A stretch of 64,000 bases of DNA from Acidomonas methanolica (GCF_004346035.1 NZ_SLZN01000001.1:248001-312000); one strand, 5' to 3'; positions 10,699 through 19,713 are shown, counted from the first letter of the stretch. Program-made: numbers and translations. The notes: a model not told the origin generated them from the letters alone.

Positions 10699-12279
10699 TC
10701 AGTGATGCCCGGTCTGCTGCGTCATGCCCCGGCCCAATCTCGCCTCGGCATAGCGCGCCAGCCTCACAAAGGGCAGGCCGAGCAGAAGATAGGCCAGCCC
10801 GACCAGCAGCCCCGTCCCGATATAATCGTAATAGGTCGACGAGAGCCGCACATAGGTCTGGCTGAGTTCCGTCAGCGTGATCACGCTGACCAATGACGAA
10901 TCCTTGAGCAGCGAGATGAAATCATTGGTCATGACCGGCACGACGGTGCGAAAGGCCTGCGGCACCACGACGAGCCGCAACGCCTGGGCATGGGTCATGT
11001 TCAGGGCGATGGCGGCCTCCATCTGCCCGCGCGCAACAGACCCCAGACCGGCACGGTAATTCTCCGCCTCATAGGCGGCGTAGTTCAGTCCGAGCGCGAT
11101 CACGCCCGCCACGAAGGGCGAAAAGCTGAGGCCGAACGAGGGCAGCCCATAGAAGATGAACAGGATCTGGATCAGCAGCGGCGTGCCACGCACCACCTCG
11201 ATATAGATCCCGGCCAACCACCCCAGGCCGCGCGGCCCATAGCGGCGCACGAGGGCGAGCATGACGCCCAGCCCCACCGCCAGCACCATGGCGCAGGCCG
11301 ACACGGCCAGCGTGAGCCACGCGCCATGAAGGATCAGCGGCAGGAATCCGACGTACCGGATCAGCCGCGCCCGCCAGCCGCCATGCCCCGTGATCGCAGC
11401 GCGGTAGCGATCCCACTCGACGGGCGCGACATGCGGGTCCGAATGATCGTCCAACGCCTCGGCCATGGCGGGCGTCCAGAGATTCCAGCGCGCGAGAATG
11501 CGGTGCAACGTCCCGTCGGCAATGATGGCGTCCAGCGCCGTGTTCACCCTGTCGCGCTCCGCCGTGTTCCCCGCCGCGAAGGCGATGGCGTATTCGGTGC
11601 GGCCGACGGGCCCGCCGGCGAGTTTGAATTCGGGCGAGACGCCGCCATAATACAACGCAATCGGCTGATCCAGCAGCAACGCGTCCAGCCGGCCGTTGCG
11701 CAGATCGGAAAAGGCGTTGCTCTCCTCGTCATAGGCGCGGATCGTGATGCTCTTCTCGCTGGAAAGCACCCGTTCCGCCGACGTGTCCTTGATCGTCCCG
11801 ACCGTATGGCCCTTCAGGGCGTCGAAGCTGTCGAGCCCCGCCTGATCGCGCCGCAGCACGATTCTGTTGCTCGTGATGTAATAGGGGCGGGAGAAGAGCA
11901 CGGCCGCCTTGTGCTCCCGCGTCGGCTCGACACCGTCGATCACCATCTGGTAGAGGCCGCGCTGAAGGCCCGGAATCAGCCCCTCCCAATCATTCTGGGT
12001 CAGCTTCGGCCGCTCGCCCAGCCTCTCCGCGAGCGCCGCAACGATGTCATGTTCGAAGCCCTCCATGTGGTTGGCGTCTTCCGGATCGTGAAAGGTGAAG
12101 GGGACATTCGCCTGCCCGTCCGACGCCCAACTCAGAACGCCCGCCTCATCGGCCCGGACCGTGGCAGGGGCGAAGAGGAGCAGCCATGCGAGCAGCACGG
12201 CGAGCGCCGGACGGCCCATGACACGATGTTTCACGGTCCTATGTTTCACAGCCCGATATGTCACAGCCCAATATTTCAC
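10699..12279 (-). CDS. Polar amino-acid ABC importer: fused binding protein and permease
   Basis: The 526-aa protein joins two usually separate parts. After a signal sequence (LAVLLAWLLLFAPATVRA) comes a type-3 solute-binding domain (about 45-275). A His/Gln/Glu-family permease domain follows (about 305-510), with the EAA-type loop near EAAIALNMTHAQALRLVVVPQAF. It imports an amino acid that I cannot specify. The longest frame starts at GTG 12279, overlapping the ATPase stop (GTGA). Further in-frame GTG codons at 12264, 12249 and 12234 and an ATG at 12219 are all possible starts, because the region is a 15-bp repeat. Confidence 0.88.
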   Translation of the reverse strand: MKYWAVTYRAVKHRTVKHRVMGRPALAVLLAWLLLFAPATVRADEAGVLSWASDGQANVPFTFHDPEDANHMEGFEHDIVAALAERLGERPKLTQNDWEGLIPGLQRGLYQMVIDGVEPTREHKAAVLFSRPYYITSNRIVLRRDQAGLDSFDALKGHTVGTIKDTSAERVLSSEKSITIRAYDEESNAFSDLRNGRLDALLLDQPIALYYGGVSPEFKLAGGPVGRTEYAIAFAAGNTAERDRVNTALDAIIADGTLHRILARWNLWTPAMAEALDDHSDPHVAPVEWDRYRAAITGHGGWRARLIRYVGFLPLILHGAWLTLAVSACAMVLAVGLGVMLALVRRYGPRGLGWLAGIYIEVVRGTPLLIQILFIFYGLPSFGLSFSPFVAGVIALGLNYAAYEAENYRAGLGSVARGQMEAAIALNMTHAQALRLVVVPQAFRTVVPVMTNDFISLLKDSSLVSVITLTELSQTYVRLSSTYYDYIGTGLLVGLAYLLLGLPFVRLARYAEARLGRGMTQQTGHH

Positions 12280-12285
12280 AGCAAC
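12226..12285 (-). repeat. 15-bp tandem repeat, four units, at the start of the ABC transporter gene
   Basis: Four imperfect 15-bp units share the core ATGTTTCAC or ATATTTCAC on the plus strand, at 12226, 12241, 12256 and 12271. On the coding strand each unit supplies an in-frame GTG, so the candidate start codon itself is repeated. Encoded peptide pattern: KYWAV, TYRAV, KHRTV, KHRVM. Confidence 0.8.
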
Positions 12286-13043
12286 GTCCGGAGAAAACGC
12301 CGCGTGCGGGCGTCGCGCGGCTCGGCGAACATGGTTTCCGGCGGTCCTTCCTCCACGATCTTTCCCCCCTCGACATACAGCACGCGATCCGCCGCCGCGC
12401 GCGCGAAGCGCATGTCATGCGTCACCACGATCTGGGTCATCCCCTCGTCATCCAGCGCGCGCATGACGTTCAGCACTTCCTCGGCCACTTCCGGGTCCAG
12501 CGCGGAAGTCGGCTCGTCATAGAGCATCACGTCAGGCTTCATCGCGAGTGCTCTGGCGATCGCGGCGCGCTGCTGCTGGCCGCCGGACAGCGTCTGGGGA
12601 TAGCGGTCCAGCACATGGCCCAAACCGACTTTCTCCAGCAATTGCCGTGCGGTGTGCTCAGCGTCCTGCACGCGCGCGCGCTTGACCACACGCGGCGCGA
12701 GCATCGCATTCTGCAGGACCGTGTATTGAGGAAAGAGATTGAAGGACTGGAACACCATCCCGACATGGGCGCGCAACTGATGCGCCTGGCGTTCGTCAGC
12801 ACGCAACCAGCCGCGCCGCCCGGTGCGGCTCACCGTGACATCGACCACCCGCACATCGCCTGAATCGGGAATTTCAAGGAAATTGAGACACCGCAGGAAG
12901 GTGGACTTGCCACAGCCCGAAGGACCGATGAGGGAGATGAGCTCCCCGCGCGCGACCGCCAGCGAAATGCCCTTCAGCACCTCGTTGGAACCGAAACTCT
13001 TGGTCAGGTGACGGGCGTCGAGAACGATTTCGGCGTCGGTCAG
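12276..13043 (-). CDS. Polar amino-acid ABC transporter ATP-binding protein
   Basis: ATPase of the same importer. The conserved first strand (EIVLDARHLTKSFG) lies upstream of the first ATG/GTG/TTG-type codon, a GTG at 12980 that is clearly internal. Within the open frame (stop at 13092-13094) the only sensible start is CTG at 13043 or the adjacent ATC. A GAGGAA Shine-Dalgarno sits about eight bases before the CTG. That gives 255 aa, normal for the family. Motifs: Walker A GPSGCGKST (40-48), signature LSGGQQQR, Walker B VMLYDEPTSALDP. The stop overlaps the fused permease gene. Confidence 0.87.
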   Translation of the reverse strand: MTDAEIVLDARHLTKSFGSNEVLKGISLAVARGELISLIGPSGCGKSTFLRCLNFLEIPDSGDVRVVDVTVSRTGRRGWLRADERQAHQLRAHVGMVFQSFNLFPQYTVLQNAMLAPRVVKRARVQDAEHTARQLLEKVGLGHVLDRYPQTLSGGQQQRAAIARALAMKPDVMLYDEPTSALDPEVAEEVLNVMRALDDEGMTQIVVTHDMRFARAAADRVLYVEGGKIVEEGPPETMFAEPRDARTRRFLRTLL

Positions 13044-13212
13044 GATCGGGTTCCTCGCGGGCGGGAAAGAGACGACCTCTTGCCGCTTCGCTCATAATTG
13101 ACTTCGCCCCGCGTGTCGATGCGGGATGGCAACGGGTGCGCAACGGATCGCGCTCTGGCCGCATCGGCGCGAGGGCTCTATAGAGAGGGCCGTCATTGCC
13201 GGATCTCGCCTG

Positions 13213-13845
13213 ATGCCACCCCGCCTCGTTCTTCATGACATCACCGTGTTCCGCGGCGAACGCCTCGTGCTCGACCGCGTGAGCCTCAAAATGCACGACG
13301 GCGAAGCCCTGCTCCTGACCGGGCCGAACGGCGCCGGAAAATCCACTCTGCTCCGCACCATCGCCGGTTTGCGACGGCCGGACGGCGGCACGATGCGCTG
13401 GGACGGGCGCGCCGTGACGGATTTCGCCCTGCACGCCACGCGCCTGGCCTATCTCGGTCATCTCGACGCCCTCAAACCCGGCCTGACCCTGGCCGAGAAT
13501 CTCGCCCTTTTCGCCCGTCATGGCGAGGCAGACCTCTCCGCCGCCCTCGACCACGTCGATCTCCAACCCCTCGCCGACCTGCCCGCCCGGCTGCTCTCCG
13601 CCGGACAGAAGCGCCGTGCCGCCATCGCCCGCGTCCTTCTGGCCCGGGCTCCGCTCTGGCTGCTGGACGAGCCCTCGCTCGGCCTCGACGCCGCGGCCAT
13701 CGGGCGGCTCGGCGCGGTGCTGGCGGCGCATCGCGCGCAAGGCGGCATGGTGATCGCAACCACCCATGTGCCGCTGCCGCTGCCGGAAGCCGCCACGCTC
13801 ACCCTGGCCCCGCCCGTCCTTTCCCTGCCGGATTTCGCGGCATGA
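13213..13845 (+). CDS. ccmA: Heme exporter ATP-binding protein CcmA
   Basis: ATPase of the CcmAB(C) complex that releases heme-loaded CcmE during cytochrome c maturation. The 210-aa product has Walker A GPNGAGKS (37-44), signature region LLSAGQKRRAAIARVLL and Walker B WLLDEPSLGLD, with the short length typical of CcmA. The start at 13213 gives a family-like N-terminus (PPRLVLHDITVFRGER). The in-frame ATG at 13126 adds an unconserved 29 residues. The stop overlaps ccmB (ATGA). Confidence 0.92.
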   Translation: MPPRLVLHDITVFRGERLVLDRVSLKMHDGEALLLTGPNGAGKSTLLRTIAGLRRPDGGTMRWDGRAVTDFALHATRLAYLGHLDALKPGLTLAENLALFARHGEADLSAALDHVDLQPLADLPARLLSAGQKRRAAIARVLLARAPLWLLDEPSLGLDAAAIGRLGAVLAAHRAQGGMVIATTHVPLPLPEAATLTLAPPVLSLPDFAA

Positions 13846-14513
13846 ACACGATCCTGTTCGGTCTGATCGGCCGCGAACTCCGCCTCGCCCTGCGTCACGG
13901 CGCGGACACGCTGGCCGTGCTCCTGTTCTTCCTTCTCTGCGGCAGCCTTTTCCCGCTCGCGCTCGGCCCGTCACAGGAGCTGTTGCGCCGGATGGCGCCG
14001 GGAATCGTCTGGGTCTGCGCCCTTCTCGCCACGTTGCTGCCTCTCGACCGGCTCTTCGGAAACGAGCTGGAAGACGGCTCGCTCGATCAACTGCTGCTGC
14101 TCGGCGTGCCGCCCTCTCTCGTCGCGGGCGCCAAAATCACCGCCCATTGGCTGACGACCGGCCTGCCCCTGCTGCTGGCCGCCAGCCCCATGGCCATCAT
14201 GCTGGGGATGAAGCCCGCCGATCTCGCCCCGCTGCTGATCGGCCTGCTGCTCGGCACGCCGACGCTGTCCCTGCTAGGCGGAATGGCGGCCGCCACCGTC
14301 CTCGGGGCAAGACGCGGCGGCGTGCTTCTGCCGCTGCTCGTGCTCCCTTTAGCGACGCCCGTGCTGATTTTCGGGGCGGCAGCGGCCTATGCCGGACAAT
14401 TCGGCCAGTCGGACCTCGTGGAGCTGGATCTGCTGGGCGCGTTTCTCGCCCTCTCCGCCCTGCTCTGCCCCCTCGCCGCCGGAACGGGCCTGCGCGCCGC
14501 CGCAGCAAGTTAG
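13842..14513 (+). CDS. ccmB: Heme exporter permease CcmB
   Basis: Integral membrane partner of CcmA. The 223-aa product has about six hydrophobic segments and the CcmB N-terminal pattern (LIGRELRLALRHGADTLAVLLFF) with LLPLDRLFGNELEDGSLDQLLLL. It is coupled to ccmA by an ATGA overlap. No ccmC, ccmE or ccmF follows: the next gene is on the opposite strand, so the rest of the maturation system must be elsewhere. Confidence 0.93.
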   Translation: MNTILFGLIGRELRLALRHGADTLAVLLFFLLCGSLFPLALGPSQELLRRMAPGIVWVCALLATLLPLDRLFGNELEDGSLDQLLLLGVPPSLVAGAKITAHWLTTGLPLLLAASPMAIMLGMKPADLAPLLIGLLLGTPTLSLLGGMAAATVLGARRGGVLLPLLVLPLATPVLIFGAAAAYAGQFGQSDLVELDLLGAFLALSALLCPLAAGTGLRAAAAS

Positions 14514-14620
14514 GTTATATTTATGATGTCCGCACGGCTCAGCCCGTTCGCGAGGTTCCGCGCCAGAAAACGAAGCCGAGGCGAGGCAAAGCGCGGCGGG
14601 CCCGTTCGCCCAAGTCGGCA

Positions 14621-15229
14621 TCAAATATGTACGTGCTGAATTTGATCGGCCAGGTTCTGAGCAATACGAGTCCACATGATCGCGCTGACAGCGCCGTCAC
14701 TTCGCGACCCGTTGACGGCGACCGTCTTCCCAGTCTTGACGTCGATGATTTCCACACTCAGAAAAACCAGCAGCGTGCTGAGCTTCTCGACGCTGCCGAT
14801 CAATATGTAGTGCATCCCGGCCTTTCTGCCGAGCGCGAGCATACAGGGGCGGCATTGGGCCGGATGCTGATATTTCTCGGCCAGCCCATTAAAATCCGGC
14901 GCCACCACGTCGGCCGTATGGACGTCGAATGCCGATTTGTCGTCCAGATCCTTCCGGATCTCGACCGGAAGGACCGACACCCAATGACGAAGATCCTGGA
15001 CGGTCCCCGGCCGCTCATCCAGAGCGTTATCCGTCAGATCGAACGGCATGATCATGAGGGACGGCCTGGATGAATCCTCCGGCGAGGCGGCATGGGCTAC
15101 GTCACCCATGAACGGCACGGCCAGCAGAACACTCGCCGAGCAACACAGTCTCCTCACCACGCCCCATGCGCCGCCGCGGCCGTTTTCGCACAGGCGGGTA
15201 AAGTCATCACGCATTTTGAAGGACTTCAT
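14621..15229 (-). CDS. Exported protein, DUF2380/DUF3280-like
   Basis: The 202-aa product is predicted to be secreted: a basic start and a hydrophobic segment (CCSASVLLAVPFMGDVAHA) end in an AHA-type cleavage site. The mature part (MIMPFDLTDNA, VLPVEIRKDL, ADVVAPDFNGLAEKYQHP, KAGMHYILIGSVEKLSTLLVFLSVEIIDV) resembles the uncharacterised DUF2380/DUF3280 group, whose members look like a TolB-type lobe. The assignment rests on sequence feel alone. The ATG at 15229 has a GGGAGAG ribosome site. The 66 bases of open frame upstream are unlikely coding. Convergent with ccmB. Confidence 0.7.
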   Translation of the reverse strand: MKSFKMRDDFTRLCENGRGGAWGVVRRLCCSASVLLAVPFMGDVAHAASPEDSSRPSLMIMPFDLTDNALDERPGTVQDLRHWVSVLPVEIRKDLDDKSAFDVHTADVVAPDFNGLAEKYQHPAQCRPCMLALGRKAGMHYILIGSVEKLSTLLVFLSVEIIDVKTGKTVAVNGSRSDGAVSAIMWTRIAQNLADQIQHVHI

Positions 15230-15330
15230 TGGGCAGATCTCTCCCTCTCGCGACGCTTCGCGACCCGGACAGGGAAACTTGCCCCAATGATGCAAAATCG
15301 CAAATCACAGGCTGATGTTCGGGGGAAAAA

Positions 15331-15405
15331 TGGTGGGTGCGACAGGGATTGAACCTGTGACCCCTGCCGTGTGAAGGCAGTGCTCTACCGCTGAGCTACG
15401 CACCC
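15331..15405 (-). tRNA. tRNA-Val (anticodon CAC)
   Basis: The minus strand begins GGGTGCG and ends CGCACCC followed by an encoded CCA (75 nt in all). The D-arm contains TAGCTCAGCGGTAGAGCA, the anticodon stem CTGCC/GGCAG encloses the loop TTCACAC (anticodon CAC, reading GUG), and the T-arm has GGTTCAATCC. All four stems pair. Confidence 0.96.
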
Positions 15406-15503
15406 ATCTTGCCGCCCATGTCCCGGGGGGAGTGGGCGGGTGTCTAACAACACCAGCCCTTGCTGGCAATGGGGAAAATCGCCCCACCGCCGGGAAAATC
15501 TCC

Positions 15504-17390
15504 TCAGAAGCCGAACATGTGATCGAGCGAAAACCCCCCTGCCTCGTCGCGCTGGCCATGATAGCCGAAGAGCCGGCAAGTCAGATCGCGGATCAGCACA
15601 TAACCGCCCGTGCCCGCCTGCTCGACCGCCCCGACGCCGAAAATCTCATGCGGCCAGACCATGAACGAGCCTGACGGGTTGAGGCGGATGGTCTTCCGCC
15701 CGATCTCCGCCCCATCCGCCGCATGGAGATGCAGGACGGTCTCCGAAGGCGCCTGACCCTCGACCGAGGTCGGATAGATCAGACAGGAGAAGCTGCGTCG
15801 CGTCTCCTGCCCCAGCTTGAGAAAAAGCCGCGTCGTCAACCCCGGCGGCGGCCCGGAATAGGATTGCGGCTCGTTGCGCCACGTCATCAGCGTATTGAAG
15901 ATATGGCTCCCGAAGCTGGTCTCCGCCTCGTGCCCGTTCTCGCGCGAGCGATAGCGCATGAGCGCGTGGAGCCAGCCATCCCCGTCCCCGCCCTCGCGGA
16001 AATCATAGACGAGATCGGCATGGCCCGCCTCGCCCATGAGGTCATGGAGGGCGATCGCCGTGTGATGCGACCGCGGCAAATTCCCGAGGAAATGCTGCCC
16101 GCGCGGCGAACCGTCCTCGGCGAACAGGTCGAGCCGTACCGGGAGGCTCGACAACGCCTCGGACATCGGCGTCGGCTGCATCCAGCTTTCGAACCGCGCC
16201 GGATCGAGCACGGGGAAAGGCAGCACGAAACCGCGCCCCAGATCGGGCGAAAGCGAGCGCAGGGCCGGTTCCGGCTTCAGATCGCCGCGCTCGACATTCA
16301 TATGCGCGATCCGCGTCCGCGCGCCCCTGGTGATCTCGTAGCGCGGCCGCACCACATGATTGCCCGACCGCAGCTCGAACTGCGCGGGCCATGCCACTCC
16401 CGGCACCAGCGCGCCCACATCGACCGGCAGCGTCGCAAACGGCCCGATCTCCTGCGCCACGGGATGATGATCCTCGACCCCCATCGGGTTGAGCGTGATC
16501 GCCCCCGCGGGAATGGGCGTCGCGTGGCTGTTCTGCACCCAGAGCACGACCCGTTCCCCCCTATCCGGCGCGGGCAGTGTCGCGAAACGCGGGGACGGCC
16601 AGGCATTCGCGTCATGCGTGACGGACAGGCTCGGCTCGCCGGACTTGCCGTAGATGTCGAGCGCGTATTTCACCACGTCATGACCGCGCGCGCCCATCAC
16701 GTGGATGAAGATCTGTCCGCAAAATTCCGGCAGATCGAACCGCGCGCGGATGTCGGCACTGTCCACCACGATCCCGGCGGGACCATCCGGCACGGGGTGC
16801 TCCCATTCCGCCAGCACCGCGCCCGCCCCGTCATACAGCCGCATCCAGTAACGCACATCGCGCGCGCCGTAACTGCTCCAGTAATTCGCCGTCACCAGCC
16901 GGGTCGAAAAGCGCGAATCGTCGCGGAAGAAGCAGAAATTCGTCGCGAAATTCTGCTTGTCGAGATAAACGCGCGGATTGCTCAGCATCCGGTCCGGCAC
17001 GCGCGCGTCCCTGAGCGTCAGGACCACCTGATCGGCCCGCGCGACTCGTGCGACTCGCGCAAGCATCTTCTCATGCTCGAAGGATGCGACGAGAATCACC
17101 TCCGCCGGCGATTCGCCGATCCGCGTGAGCGCGCGCTTCGTCCCGCCGAACCCGTCATTCTGGCCGACCTGCTCGGACTCATGCGTGAACAGCCCGCCAT
17201 CCGGCGTGAAAGCCGGATAGAGCGCCGTCAGAGTCGCGGCCGCGCCGTCGGGATCGTAGACGGCAAGCGCCCCTGCGGCGGGAAGGCGTTCCGCGAGCGT
17301 GGCCATGGCGGCGGCGGCGAGCGGGTGCGCCAGCGCCTTGTAGAGAACGTTTCCCCCGCCCGTCGCGTCGAATGTGCGGATATTCAGCAT
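15504..17390 (-). CDS. Large protein of unknown function next to an ELM1-family gene
   Basis: I do not recognise this 628-aa protein. It has no signal peptide or membrane segment, so it is probably cytoplasmic. The first 130 residues (LAVYDPDG, AEVILVASFEHEKML, ADQVVLTLRDARVPD) look like an alpha/beta sensing or transferase-type domain. The remainder is rich in aromatic and beta-type segments (FCFFRDDSRFSTRLVTANYW, YALDIYGKSGEPS) with many Pro, Gly and His. The ATG at 17390 has an AAGG ribosome site. It lies 47 bases after the ELM1-family gene and may be co-transcribed with it. A role in envelope or glycan metabolism is only a guess. Confidence 0.8.
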   Translation of the reverse strand: MLNIRTFDATGGGNVLYKALAHPLAAAAMATLAERLPAAGALAVYDPDGAAATLTALYPAFTPDGGLFTHESEQVGQNDGFGGTKRALTRIGESPAEVILVASFEHEKMLARVARVARADQVVLTLRDARVPDRMLSNPRVYLDKQNFATNFCFFRDDSRFSTRLVTANYWSSYGARDVRYWMRLYDGAGAVLAEWEHPVPDGPAGIVVDSADIRARFDLPEFCGQIFIHVMGARGHDVVKYALDIYGKSGEPSLSVTHDANAWPSPRFATLPAPDRGERVVLWVQNSHATPIPAGAITLNPMGVEDHHPVAQEIGPFATLPVDVGALVPGVAWPAQFELRSGNHVVRPRYEITRGARTRIAHMNVERGDLKPEPALRSLSPDLGRGFVLPFPVLDPARFESWMQPTPMSEALSSLPVRLDLFAEDGSPRGQHFLGNLPRSHHTAIALHDLMGEAGHADLVYDFREGGDGDGWLHALMRYRSRENGHEAETSFGSHIFNTLMTWRNEPQSYSGPPPGLTTRLFLKLGQETRRSFSCLIYPTSVEGQAPSETVLHLHAADGAEIGRKTIRLNPSGSFMVWPHEIFGVGAVEQAGTGGYVLIRDLTCRLFGYHGQRDEAGGFSLDHMFGF

Positions 17391-17437
17391 CTCTTGCCTT
17401 GCCTCATCATACGCCCCGACCCGGCACGTCTCCCAAA

Positions 17438-18373
17438 TCAGAGGCGGTCGCCAAGACGTCGGCGCAGTTCTCCCGCCGCAATCGGCGTGTCGTCAAGCGG
17501 TGAGACGGGCCAGTCCTCCCAATGCCCGGCGAAACGCCGCACCCGCCCCGCCGCCTCCAGAGTGGCCACGAAGGCCCCGATCCGCCGCGATCGGCCCGGC
17601 AGATCCGCCACCAGCACGGGCGCGGAGGTCGCCACGGCCTCCGACACCATCGAGACGCTGTCGCACGTCGCCACGATCAGATCGGCGCAGGCCAGAAGCC
17701 CGAGATAGGGATTCTCCCCGGCCCCGTCCCAGACGAACGCCTCAATCCCCGCCAGTTCCTCCCGCAGCACCGCCAGCGCGGCGGGAGCGGTCCGGCGCGA
17801 AGGCGTCACCGCCAGCGTCGCCCCACCCTCCCGCGCCAGACGTGCCAGGCCGCGCCCCATCTCCCGCGCCTCCTCGACGCCGAACCGGAATCGTCCGTTC
17901 GCGCCGCCGACCAGCACCGAGACGAGACGCCGCCCCGGCTGCCGCAGCCGTTCGTCCCAAGCCGCGCGAGCCGCCGCGAGGCGCTCCGGCGTCACCCCAT
18001 GCATGGCGTTGCGCGACGACATGACATTCGGCCCGGAAATCGCGTCATGCACATTGGCGACGATCAGATCGAATCGGTCCAGCCGCATCCGGGGATGCTG
18101 GATCTGAAACGCCGGCAGGCCGTGACGCCGCGCCACGGCGAGTCCCGCCACGCCGCCCGTGCCGCCGACGCTCAGGATCGCCGCGGTCTCGGGCGGCAAC
18201 ACGATCGGCGCGATGCTCCGCAGCGGAAACGGCGCATGGCGGAAGGGCAGACGCGCCCACAGCCCCCGTCGCCTCACGGCATGAAAGCTCCAGTTCAACC
18301 CGGCGCGCTCCGCGAGCCCCGTGGCCTGGGCGCGCATGCCCGCGAAATCCTCGGCGATAATGGCGACACTCAT
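17438..18373 (-). CDS. ELM1-family (DUF1022) protein
   Basis: The 311-aa product belongs to the family named after plant ELM1, a mitochondrial-fission factor, whose bacterial members look like GT-B glycosyltransferases of unknown substrate. Visible pattern: MSVAIIAEDFAGMRAQATGLAE, HAPFPLRSIAPIVL, IQHPRM, NVMSSRNAMHG, VSVLVGGANGRFRFG, VTPSRRTA, FVWDGAGENPYLGLLACADLIVATCDSVSMVSEA, LPGRSRR. The ATG at 18373 was preferred because GGGGAA lies nine bases before it. The ATG at 18382 would sit directly on that site. Divergent from the DEAD-box gene. Confidence 0.87.
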   Translation of the reverse strand: MSVAIIAEDFAGMRAQATGLAERAGLNWSFHAVRRRGLWARLPFRHAPFPLRSIAPIVLPPETAAILSVGGTGGVAGLAVARRHGLPAFQIQHPRMRLDRFDLIVANVHDAISGPNVMSSRNAMHGVTPERLAAARAAWDERLRQPGRRLVSVLVGGANGRFRFGVEEAREMGRGLARLAREGGATLAVTPSRRTAPAALAVLREELAGIEAFVWDGAGENPYLGLLACADLIVATCDSVSMVSEAVATSAPVLVADLPGRSRRIGAFVATLEAAGRVRRFAGHWEDWPVSPLDDTPIAAGELRRRLGDRL

Positions 18374-18418
18374 GCGCGACATTTCCCCAATGCGCGGAAT
18401 TTTGGCAAGAAGCGCCCC

Positions 18419-19579
18419 ATGACCGCCTCACCTCCCGACGATTTTGCCGGTTTCGGGCTGGCCGCTCCCCTGCTCGCCGCCCTCGAACGGGCCGGGCACG
18501 CGCGCCCGACTCCGATCCAGTCCCGCGCGATCCCCCCTCTCATGGCCGGACGCGACGTGGTGGTCATGTCCCAGACGGGATCAGGCAAAACCGCGGCCTA
18601 TGCCCTGCCCCTGCTCCATCGTCTCGCCACGGACTCCGCGCCACGCCGCCCCGGCGCGCCACGCGCTCTCATCCTCGCCCCGACGCGCGAACTGGCGAGC
18701 CAGATCGCGGGAGTCTGCCGCACACTCGGCCGCGCCCTGCCGCTGCGCACCCGCATCGCCTGCGGCGGCCTGCCGCGCGAGGGGCAGATCAAGGCGCTGG
18801 AAGAGGGCGCCGATCTTCTCGTCGCCACGCCGGGACGGCTGGTCGAACTGCTCGAAGGCGGCCATCTCGTGCTGGACGATGTCGGCACACTGGTCCTGGA
18901 CGAGGCGGACCGGCTGATCGAGGGCGATCTGCTCGTCGCCATGGGACGCATCGCGCCCTATCTGCCGGAGCGCCGCCAGACCGTCCTTTGCTCGGCCACC
19001 CAGCCCCCCGTCCTGCGCGACCTCGCCGGACGCCTGCTGCATTCGCCCGAGCGAATCGAGATCGAGGCGCCCACGGTCACGCCGCGCCGCATCCGGCAGC
19101 GCGTGATCTTCACCCAGCGCGAGGAGAAGCCCGGCCTCGTCGCCCGCGCGGCAGGGGACTTCCTGCATGAGTCCGCCGGGCGTGACACGCCGGGACGCAT
19201 CATCGCCTTCGTGCGCACCCGCGCCGAGGCGGAGAAATTCGCCGCCAATCTCCGTCGCGCCGGCATTCCGTGCGAAACCCTGCACGGCGACAAGACCCAG
19301 GGCGCGCGCAGCAAGGCGCTGGACGCCGTGCGGCAGGGTCGCGCCCGCGTTCTCGTGGCCACCGATCTCGCCGCGCGCGGGCTGGATCTCGACTCGATCG
19401 GCCTCATCATCAACACCGACGTGCCCGACGCGCCGGAAACCTACATCCACCGCATCGGCCGCACCGCCCGCGCAGGCAAAAGCGGTGCTGCGCTGACCCT
19501 CTGCGCACCCGAGGAACGCACAGCTTTGCGCCGGATCGAGCAGCAGATCGGCTACCGCATCACCGTCACTGACCCGTGA
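18419..19579 (+). CDS. DEAD-box RNA helicase
   Basis: ATP-dependent RNA helicase. The 386-aa product has the full motif set: Q motif (RPTPIQSRAIPP), motif I SQTGSGKT, Ia PTRELASQI, TPGRL, II LDEADRL, III SAT, then domain 2 with IAFVRTRAEAEKFA, ATDLAARGLDL and HRIGRTARAGKSG. It ends soon after motif VI with no basic RNA-binding tail, so it is a minimal helicase close to the RhlE/RhlB type. The upstream open frame (from 17522) runs antisense through the ELM1-family gene and was discarded. Confidence 0.93.
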   Translation: MTASPPDDFAGFGLAAPLLAALERAGHARPTPIQSRAIPPLMAGRDVVVMSQTGSGKTAAYALPLLHRLATDSAPRRPGAPRALILAPTRELASQIAGVCRTLGRALPLRTRIACGGLPREGQIKALEEGADLLVATPGRLVELLEGGHLVLDDVGTLVLDEADRLIEGDLLVAMGRIAPYLPERRQTVLCSATQPPVLRDLAGRLLHSPERIEIEAPTVTPRRIRQRVIFTQREEKPGLVARAAGDFLHESAGRDTPGRIIAFVRTRAEAEKFAANLRRAGIPCETLHGDKTQGARSKALDAVRQGRARVLVATDLAARGLDLDSIGLIINTDVPDAPETYIHRIGRTARAGKSGAALTLCAPEERTALRRIEQQIGYRITVTDP

Positions 19580-19713
19580 CGGCGATGCGCACAGATCGTC
19601 CCGGCGCCTCGCCGCATGGCGCATGGCGCATGGCAGCGCCGAAATTCGCACCGGAACACCACCGAACCGCGCTTCCGGTTGTCGCGGCGGCGTCGCGGGC
19701 TCATACTGGCCGC

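Noticed and set aside
12978-12980. GTG as start of the amino-acid ABC ATPase
   Set aside because: It would delete the conserved first strand (EIVLDARHLTKSFG), and a good ribosome site exists further upstream.
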